20,655 nt of DNA from Rikenellaceae bacterium (GTDB lineage: Bacteria; Bacteroidota; Bacteroidia; Bacteroidales; UBA932): positions 1 through 20,655 of the forward strand of contig CAAGIL010000003.1 of NCBI GenBank assembly GCA_900769905.1, in the 5' to 3' direction. How positions within the stretch are numbered: the stretch's first letter is position 1; every line of letters starts with the position of its first letter. The notes under the pieces were generated by a model. The model ran no database searches. It was not told where the DNA came from and saw only the letters and a list, made by a program, of their open reading frames with translations. The position numbers were made by a program, and so were the translations under genes. Of the stretch, positions 14,856 to 20,655 are shown one piece after another.

Positions 14856-15617
14856 TTATTCCTCCACAGTTTCTGCGGCTGCTGCGGCAGCCTTCTTGAA
14901 ATAATTGGCGTATGCACCGATCCAGGTGTCGATGGCCTTGTTGAGGCCGTTGCAGGTCATGGTCGCACCGGAGATTGCGTCAATCTTGTCGGTGGATCCT
15001 GCAGGAGCGCCGCCCTTGACGATGTCGAAAGGATTGCCCGCGTCCTCAAGATTGAAGACCTTGCCTACGAACTGCGCCTTGAATGAAGGCTCGTCCTTGA
15101 TCTTGGCACCGAGGCCCGGGGTCTCGCTGTCGTGGTCGAAATATGCGCCCGCAATGGTCCTGAGGTCGCCTTCGAGGGCAATGTAGCCCCAGATCGGTCC
15201 CCAGAGGCCGGCTCCGTATACCGGAACCACGGTCACGCCTGACTTGAATTTGTAGACCGGAAGCTGAGCTTCGCCGCCTGCGATGATTGCCTTGTTCTCA
15301 GGCTTGAGGTTGTCGATGAGCTCGATCTCGTTCTTGGCGGTCTTGAGCTCGCCCGTCCTCTCGCCCTTGAGGTTGACGGTGAATGCTTCCTCTATGTTCT
15401 GGGCGTAGGTTTCAAGTACGCCGTCGTTGCCCATCTTGCTGAACTCTTCCTTGCTTCCGAGTCCGGCTGCCGTCATCATCTGGGAAAGGGTTTCCGCCTT
15501 GATGTTGGCTGTCTGCATAGGCTTGAGGCTGGATGCTGCGAATGCGAGCACTGCCGCAACTACGACTACGATTACGGTAGTGTAGATGATTGTGTAAACA
15601 TTGCTGTTGGTATTCAT
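14856..15617 (-). CDS. nqrC: Na+-translocating NADH:quinone reductase subunit C
   Basis: A 253-residue subunit with one N-terminal transmembrane helix (about 7-31) and a large periplasmic FMN domain. The motif D-A-I-S-G-A-T-M-T is present; its last threonine, residue 221, is the site of covalent FMN attachment in this family. A flavin transferase (ApbE) would be needed and is not in the window. The C-terminus has a run of alanines followed by acidic residues, which looks like a lineage-specific tail. It lies 2 bases after nqrB. Confidence 0.96.
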   Translation of the reverse strand: MNTNSNVYTIIYTTVIVVVVAAVLAFAASSLKPMQTANIKAETLSQMMTAAGLGSKEEFSKMGNDGVLETYAQNIEEAFTVNLKGERTGELKTAKNEIELIDNLKPENKAIIAGGEAQLPVYKFKSGVTVVPVYGAGLWGPIWGYIALEGDLRTIAGAYFDHDSETPGLGAKIKDEPSFKAQFVGKVFNLEDAGNPFDIVKGGAPAGSTDKIDAISGATMTCNGLNKAIDTWIGAYANYFKKAAAAAAETVEE

Positions 15618-15619
15618 GA

Positions 15620-16735
15620 CTATGCTGCTTTAAGTTTCTTGGACTTGCGGGAGAGGTGCAGGCTGATGACACAGTGGTCGATGAGCGGTGCGAAGGTGTT
15701 GGCGAGCAGGATTGCGAGCATCATTCCTTCGGCGTATCCAGGGTTGAACAGGCGGACAACCACGCAAAGGGCGCCGATGAGTATGCCGTAAATCCACTTG
15801 CCGCACTCGGTCTGGGCTGAGGTCACAGGGTCGGTGGCCATGAATACGGTACCGAATGCGAAGCCGCCGTAGAGGAGCTGCATGTAGCAAGGGATGCTGC
15901 TGACGCCGGCGAGGTCACCGATGAGACCGACTGCCAGGGCGCCGGCAATGCTGCCGACCATAATCTTCCAGCTGGCGACACCGGTCCAGATGAGGATGAT
16001 GGCGCCGAGGAGGATGGCGATGACTGAAGTTTCACCTACCGAACCCGGAACTGTACCGATGAAGAGGTCCCAGAAACCGGTGCCGTACTGGGCGGATGCG
16101 CCGTCCAGGGCGAGCGGGGTGGCTCCGGTGAAGCCGTCCACCACCTTGTCAGCGCTCCTGAGGGAAATCCAGCAGTTGGAGCCTGACATGTAGTTAGGGT
16201 AGGAGAAGAAGAGGAAGGCACGGGTGAGCAGGGCCGGGTTCCAGATGTTCATTCCGGTGCCTCCGAAGACCTCCTTGCCGAAGATTACGGCGAAGGCCAC
16301 TGCGATTGCGAGCATCCAGAGAGGGATGTCTACAGGCACTATGAGCGGAATGAAGAATCCGGATACGAGGTAACCCTCGCTGACTTCCTCCCCGCGGATC
16401 TGGCTGGAGGCGAACTCGATGCCGAGACCTACGATGTAGGATACCAGGTAGAGAGGGAGAACCCTGAGGAAACCGTACCAGAAATTGCCCAGGATGTTGA
16501 GCCCGGTCTCGCCGATGGCGAGGGAGTGCTGATAGCCTACGTTCCACATGCCGAAGAGGGCTGCCGGAGCTGCGGCGATGAGCACGATGATGAGAATGCG
16601 CTTGAGGTCGATCGCGTCACGCACATGGGAACCCTTGCGGGTAACTGTTCCCGGAACGTGGAGGAATGTCTCAAAAGCGTCCACTGTTGAGTGCAGCCAG
16701 TAAAGTTTGCCGCCTTTTTCGAAAATCTTGTTCAT
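15620..16735 (-). CDS. nqrB: Na+-translocating NADH:quinone reductase subunit B
   Basis: A 371-residue polytopic membrane subunit, the main Na+ channel-forming part of the complex and a flavoprotein. The motif V-D-G-F-T-G-A-T-P-L-A is visible, with the FMN-bearing threonine at residue 206. About ten hydrophobic helices can be traced. It is somewhat shorter than the Vibrio protein (about 415 residues), mainly at the N-terminus and in loops. It lies 4 bases after nqrA. Confidence 0.96.
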   Translation of the reverse strand: MNKIFEKGGKLYWLHSTVDAFETFLHVPGTVTRKGSHVRDAIDLKRILIIVLIAAAPAALFGMWNVGYQHSLAIGETGLNILGNFWYGFLRVLPLYLVSYIVGLGIEFASSQIRGEEVSEGYLVSGFFIPLIVPVDIPLWMLAIAVAFAVIFGKEVFGGTGMNIWNPALLTRAFLFFSYPNYMSGSNCWISLRSADKVVDGFTGATPLALDGASAQYGTGFWDLFIGTVPGSVGETSVIAILLGAIILIWTGVASWKIMVGSIAGALAVGLIGDLAGVSSIPCYMQLLYGGFAFGTVFMATDPVTSAQTECGKWIYGILIGALCVVVRLFNPGYAEGMMLAILLANTFAPLIDHCVISLHLSRKSKKLKAA

Positions 16736-16739
16736 ACTT

Positions 16740-18098
16740 TTAAGCCATTTCCTTGAGCATAAGGTCTATGCCTTGTGCGATGATGTCCTGAATGTTGTTC
16801 TTGCTCGGGTCGATGAACTCGCAGGTGGCGAGGTCTTCAGGAAGCACTTCGTAAATGCCGAAACGCTCCATCTTGTCTATGTCTGAGGCCAGGCAGGCCT
16901 TGGCGAGGTAGACAGGGTAGATGTCCATAGGAAGTACCTTTGAGTAGTAGCCGTCGTTCATCATGAAAGCGCGGGGACCGCCGTGGAGGTTGGTGTCCAT
17001 CTCGTACTTCCTCCAAGGGGTGAGCCAGGAGAAGTAGCTGTGGTCGCGGCTGTACTGCTTGTAGCGCAGAGGCCTTGCCCAGCCGAGGAGTTCCTTGTCC
17101 ACACCTTCGCGTATGAGGGTGATCTGGTCGTCGAAGAATCCCAGGTAACCTGCCTCACCCACGTTGCGTCCGCTCAGGACATCGCCGCTGATGAAGCGTA
17201 CTCCCTCAGGAAGATTGCCGTAGAACGGGGCAAGAGTCTTCATAGGCATGCCCGGCACGGTCTGGATGTAGGACGGTTCTATGGCCATAGGTCCGCAGAC
17301 GGCAACCTTGCGGCTGACGTTGTACTTGCCCGTAACGAAGAGCTTGCCTATTGCGGCAAGTCCGGCAGGGGATACGGTCCATACGGTCTCACCCTTCTGA
17401 ATAGGCTTGATGTTGGCAATCTGTACGCCTACGTTGCCTGCAGGGTGCTTTCCTTTGAAGAAATGGATCTCGGCATTCTGAAGCCTTGCGAGCGGGGAGT
17501 GTTCCCTGCCTGCTTCGAGGGAGACGTGCACCTTGCCTGCGGTGAGCTTGGCGAGGGCGCTGACGCCTGCCTGGATGGCTTTGGCCTCCCCGTCGTAGCA
17601 GAATTCGCTGTCAACTGCCAGCGGAGCGCTGTTGAATGCCGACACGAAGATGTCGCGAGGGGTTTCGAGAGGATTGGCGAGGATGCCGTAAGGGCGCTGC
17701 ACGAGCCAAGGCCAGAGACCGGCCTGGAGAATTGCGCTGCGTACTGCGTCGGCATCAAGCCCATCCACATCCTTTTTGCCGAAATCTACGCTCTTCTGCT
17801 CGTCGTCGGCCTCGATGAGGACCGCGAGCAGTTTGCGCTTGTCGCCTCTGACGAGTTCCTTCACGGTTCCGCTTACAGGGGACGCAAGGAGAATGTCAGG
17901 GTTCTTTTTGTCTGCAATGACGGGAGAGCCGCAGAGCACGGAATCACCCTCCTTGACAAGAAGTCTTGGAAGGAGCCCCTTGAAGTCGGTCGGACAGACC
18001 GCCACGATGCCCGGAGCTATCGCCTTGGAGACACGAAGTTCTGCTTCACCCGCTATTGGGATGTTCAGACCCTTTTTCAAAACGATGTTTTTAGACAT
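16740..18098 (-). CDS. nqrA: Na+-translocating NADH:quinone reductase subunit A
   Basis: A 452-residue peripheral subunit, associated with quinone reduction, without transmembrane helices. The N-terminus I-V-L-K-K-G-L-N-I-P-I-A-G is the conserved start of NqrA. I chose ATG 18098, which gives the usual length; an in-frame ATG at 18149 would add 17 residues reaching into the divergent promoter region. As the first gene of nqrABCDEF it sets the start of the operon. The six proteins oxidise NADH, reduce quinone (probably menaquinone here) and export Na+. Confidence 0.96.
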   Translation of the reverse strand: MSKNIVLKKGLNIPIAGEAELRVSKAIAPGIVAVCPTDFKGLLPRLLVKEGDSVLCGSPVIADKKNPDILLASPVSGTVKELVRGDKRKLLAVLIEADDEQKSVDFGKKDVDGLDADAVRSAILQAGLWPWLVQRPYGILANPLETPRDIFVSAFNSAPLAVDSEFCYDGEAKAIQAGVSALAKLTAGKVHVSLEAGREHSPLARLQNAEIHFFKGKHPAGNVGVQIANIKPIQKGETVWTVSPAGLAAIGKLFVTGKYNVSRKVAVCGPMAIEPSYIQTVPGMPMKTLAPFYGNLPEGVRFISGDVLSGRNVGEAGYLGFFDDQITLIREGVDKELLGWARPLRYKQYSRDHSYFSWLTPWRKYEMDTNLHGGPRAFMMNDGYYSKVLPMDIYPVYLAKACLASDIDKMERFGIYEVLPEDLATCEFIDPSKNNIQDIIAQGIDLMLKEMA

Positions 18099-18102
18099 TG
18101 AG

Positions 18103-18114
18103 TATAACGTTATA
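18103..18114. promoter_or_regulatory. Perfect 12-bp palindrome upstream of nqrA
   Basis: TATAACGTTATA is its own reverse complement and ends four bases before the nqrA start codon, inside the 74-base divergent region shared with the helicase gene. Its position suits an operator or a leader element. No known consensus was recognised. Confidence 0.4.
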
Positions 18115-18132
18115 ATGATTTGCCAAAATTGC

Positions 18133-18165
18133 GTTGCGAAGTTAGTCATTTTTTTCGTAATTTCG
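18133..18165 (+). promoter_or_regulatory. Possible promoter of the UvrD/PcrA helicase gene
   Basis: GTTG (18133-18136), 21 bases, then TAATTTCG (18158-18165), one base off TAnnTTTG. The predicted start falls at or next to the ATG at 18173, so the transcript would have almost no leader. This is a weaker match than the other promoters in the window. Confidence 0.4.
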
Positions 18166-18172
18166 CGCCGTT

Positions 18173-20527
18173 ATGACGGATAAAGTGAGTACTATTATCG
18201 AAGGACTGAACGAGGAGCAGAAAAAAGCTGTCAGTTGCATCGAGGGCCCCGTGCTGATTGTGGCGGGAGCAGGGTCTGGAAAAACCAGGGTTTTAACCAG
18301 CAGAATAGCATATATATTGGCCCAGGGCGTGGATCCGTCCAGGGTGCTTGCGCTTACCTTCACCAAGAAGGCGGCTGGGGAGATGAAGGAGAGAATCGGC
18401 AATATGGTGGGCTACAAGGCCGCCAGGCAGCTGGTGATGGGCACCTTCCACTCCGTTTTCATCCGCTTCCTCAGGGAATATGCCGAGTCCCTCGGCTACC
18501 CGGCCAACTTCACCATCTACGACACCTCCGACTCCCAGAGCGCCATCAAGGCCTGCATCAAGGAGTTGTCCCTGGACGACAAGGTATATAAACCCAAGGA
18601 GGTGCTGTCGCGCATTTCGATGGCCAAAAACAACCTCGTGACCGTCAACGGCTACCGCAACAACCGCGAGCTGCTGACCGCCGACCTGCATTCCAAGCGG
18701 CCGCGTCTCATCGACATATACGAGCTCTACCAGAAGAAGATGAAGCAGAGCGGGGTGATGGACTTCGACGACATACTCCTGAACATGAACTACCTGTTCA
18801 AGGACAACAGGGAGGCCCTGGTGGCGATATCGGACCGTTTCTCCTATATAATGGTGGACGAGTACCAGGATACCAACCGCAGCCAGTACCTGATACTCAA
18901 GAAGCTGGCCCAGTTCCACCACAACATCTGCGTGGTGGGGGACGACAGCCAGTCCATCTACGCCTTCCGCGGCGCGAAAATCGAGAACATACTCAATTTC
19001 AAGAAGGACTACCCAGAGTGCAGGCTCTTCCGCCTGGAACGCAACTACCGCTCCACCCGCATCATCGTGGAGGCGGCAAATTCCCTGATAGCCCACAACG
19101 ACGGCCGCATCCCGAAGAACTGCTATTCCGAGGGCGATGAGGGGGAGAAAATCAGAATACTCCACAGCTATTCGGAGACCGAGGAAGCGGTGTCCGTAGT
19201 GGGAGAAATAATGTCCAGGGTGCGCAGCGACCACGCTCAGTATCAGGACTTTGCAATACTCTACCGCACCAATGCCCAGTCCCGTGCCATAGAGGAGCAG
19301 CTGCGCCGGCGCAACATCCCGTACATGATCTATTCCGGCAACTCCTTCTTCGAGCGGGCGGAAATCAAGGATATGATGGCGTACTTCAAGCTGTGCGTGA
19401 ACCCTTACGACGACGAGTCCTTCAAGCGCACGGTGAACAAGCCGGCCAGAGGCATAGGCTCTACCACCCTGCAGGCCCTGGAGCTGATGGCAAGGGAGAG
19501 GCAGTTGCCCCTGTTCAGGGCGGGATTCGAGGTCCCGAAGGTGAAGCCGTTCTGCGAGATGATAGAGAAGCTGGCAATGCTCGTGAAGACCACGGATGCA
19601 TACGAGCTGGCGAAAAGGATAGCCGACGACAGCGGCCTGTACGCGTATTTCAAGTCCGACACCTCGGTGGAGGGCCAGAGCCGCACCTCGAACATCGAGG
19701 AGCTGGTGGATTCCGTGGCGGTGTTCGTGGAAGAGAGGCGGGCCGAGGCAGAGTCCTCTGGCGAAGTGGACACGGAAACCCTTACCTTCACCCTGGACGA
19801 CTACCTAGAGAACGTGGCCCTGCTCAGCAACGCCGATACCAGGGAGGACGACGAGAGCGCGAACAACAAGGTGTCCCTGATGACGGTGCACTCCGCGAAG
19901 GGTCTGGAGTACCCGTACGTGCTCATCACCGGTCTGGAGGAGAACCTTTTCCCGAGCCTTACGATGCTCAGCTCCAGGCAGGACGTGGAGGAGGAGAGGC
20001 GGCTTTTCTACGTGGCGGTGACCAGGGCGCAGAAGGCGGTGACCCTGTCATACTCGAGTTCGCGTATGCGCAACGGCAAGCACGAGAACAATTCCCCGTC
20101 GCGCTTCATCAAGGAGATAGATTCCAGGTACCTGGAGAACCCGCTCCCGGAAGATGAATTCGAGCCGGTGGAGTCCGGATGGGGAGGCTTCGGCGGTTTC
20201 GGGGGATTCAGCGAGCGCAGCTACGGCAAGAGTTCGCGTCCGCGCAGCGAAGCCCGGAGCTTCGGGGCGCGTACCCAGTCCAAACAGGAAACCCCGGTTC
20301 ATGTGGTGCGCAAGCCGAATACCGCAGCCCTGCCGGCGGACCCGGATTTCAAGGCTGTGCCTATGACTGAGCTCTACGCCGGGGAGAGGGTGGTGCACAA
20401 CCGTTTCGGCGCCGGGCTCATCAAGAGCATCAGCGGCGGCTACCCTGACCTCAAGGCGGTGATAGACTTCGACGAGCACGGGGAGAAACTCCTGCTGCTC
20501 CGTTATGCGAAGCTCAGGCCGGAATAG
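18173..20527 (+). CDS. uvrD: UvrD/PcrA-family ATP-dependent 3'-5' DNA helicase
   Basis: A 784-residue superfamily 1 helicase with all the core motifs. Walker A is A-G-A-G-S-G-K-T (31-38), motif Ia T-F-T-K-K-A-A, motif II D-E-Y-Q-D-T (about 228), motif III G-D-D-S-Q-S-I-Y-A-F-R-G-A, motif IV R-N-Y-R-S-T, motif V V-H-S-A-K-G-L-E (about 573) and motif VI Y-V-A-V-T-R-A. A Gly/Phe- and Ser/Arg-rich linker near residues 663-690 leads to a C-terminal Tudor-like domain (V-H-N-R-F-G-A-G through the end), which in PcrA and UvrD contacts RNA polymerase. It unwinds DNA in excision and mismatch repair and removes stalled complexes. UvrD and PcrA cannot be told apart from sequence here. It is divergent from nqrA. 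Confidence 0.95.
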   Translation: MTDKVSTIIEGLNEEQKKAVSCIEGPVLIVAGAGSGKTRVLTSRIAYILAQGVDPSRVLALTFTKKAAGEMKERIGNMVGYKAARQLVMGTFHSVFIRFLREYAESLGYPANFTIYDTSDSQSAIKACIKELSLDDKVYKPKEVLSRISMAKNNLVTVNGYRNNRELLTADLHSKRPRLIDIYELYQKKMKQSGVMDFDDILLNMNYLFKDNREALVAISDRFSYIMVDEYQDTNRSQYLILKKLAQFHHNICVVGDDSQSIYAFRGAKIENILNFKKDYPECRLFRLERNYRSTRIIVEAANSLIAHNDGRIPKNCYSEGDEGEKIRILHSYSETEEAVSVVGEIMSRVRSDHAQYQDFAILYRTNAQSRAIEEQLRRRNIPYMIYSGNSFFERAEIKDMMAYFKLCVNPYDDESFKRTVNKPARGIGSTTLQALELMARERQLPLFRAGFEVPKVKPFCEMIEKLAMLVKTTDAYELAKRIADDSGLYAYFKSDTSVEGQSRTSNIEELVDSVAVFVEERRAEAESSGEVDTETLTFTLDDYLENVALLSNADTREDDESANNKVSLMTVHSAKGLEYPYVLITGLEENLFPSLTMLSSRQDVEEERRLFYVAVTRAQKAVTLSYSSSRMRNGKHENNSPSRFIKEIDSRYLENPLPEDEFEPVESGWGGFGGFGGFSERSYGKSSRPRSEARSFGARTQSKQETPVHVVRKPNTAALPADPDFKAVPMTELYAGERVVHNRFGAGLIKSISGGYPDLKAVIDFDEHGEKLLLLRYAKLRPE

Positions 20528-20655
20528 GATTTTTTTGTATCTTTCCTCTATAAATCAAATATTCTATACGAGCGAGAGGTATGCAGAAGCGGATATGGCA
20601 TCACAGGTGCGTATGGCAAGCCAGCCACCTTGATGGAAGGCGGATAGAATAATAA
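20528..20655 (+). other. End-of-window intergenic region with a possible -7 promoter element
   Basis: No convincing gene. TATCTTTC (20538-20545) is one base from the TAnnTTTG element, but no TTTG lies 19-21 bases upstream. A 23-codon reading frame starts at 20581 after an AG-rich stretch and stops at 20652, followed at once by another TAA. It is too short to support as a gene. No hairpin terminator for the helicase gene was seen. Confidence 0.3.

Noticed and set aside
16983..18101. Open frame of 372 codons on the plus strand
   Set aside because: It lies fully antisense to nqrA, whose family match is certain, and its translation shows no recognisable domain. Long antisense frames are common in this GC-rich coding sequence.
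18293..19234. Open frame of 313 codons on the minus strand
   Set aside because: Antisense to the helicase core; the Val/His/Gly-rich composition is typical of a shadow frame.
20581..20652. 23-codon reading frame at the end of the window
   Set aside because: Too short, rich in Arg/His/Trp, no homology recognised, and only a weak promoter-like element upstream.

Overview
The window looks like the chromosome of a relatively GC-rich member of the Bacteroidales, for example an Alistipes-like or uncultured gut lineage. This is inferred from three things: several good matches to the Bacteroidetes housekeeping promoter (TTTG, 19-21 bases, TAnnTTTG), gene families typical of the phylum (DKNYY-repeat protein, a multi-SLBB Wza-type exporter, a fimbrillin-associated-type lipoprotein, Na+-NQR), and mostly weak Shine-Dalgarno sequences. 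Exact taxonomy cannot be settled from the sequence. I see no insertion sequence, phage gene, CRISPR array or rRNA.

Layout. Bases 77-811 (+) encode a secreted DKNYY-repeat protein. It converges on a tRNA-Asp gene (959-1033, -), with a bidirectional hairpin terminator between them. The tRNA promoter lies back to back with a strong promoter that drives a plus-strand unit: a Wza-like outer-membrane polysaccharide export protein with six SLBB-type repeats (1253-3700), a Wzz-type chain-length protein (3713-4876), and uvrA (4839-7625), whose GTG start lies inside wzz. Converging on this from the right is a tightly packed minus-strand unit (11087 down to 7664): an IspD/TarI-like cytidylyltransferase, an extended SDR, a LicD phosphotransferase and a family 2 glycosyltransferase. 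The natural reading is that a CDP-activated polyol (or similar) phosphate is made, modified and attached to a surface glycan, perhaps the one exported by the Wza/Wzz pair. A lipoprotein gene of probable fimbrillin-associated type (11127-12116, -), with its own promoter, sits upstream of it.

Bases 12336-18098 (-) hold the complete six-gene Na+-translocating NADH:quinone reductase operon in the order nqrA-B-C-D-E-F. All recognisable cofactor residues are present, and a strong terminator follows nqrF. A 74-base divergent intergenic region with a perfect 12-base palindrome separates nqrA from a complete UvrD/PcrA-family helicase (18173-20527, +). The last 128 bases hold no convincing gene.

Most of the window is well-known biology. 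The most interesting part is the cytidylyltransferase-SDR-LicD-GT2 module, whose donor sugar or polyol cannot be deduced from sequence alone. Smaller points are an inverted repeat in the leader of the export operon, the palindrome at nqrA, the wzz/uvrA overlap and a tandem repeat in the DKNYY protein. I did not find a clearly new system.
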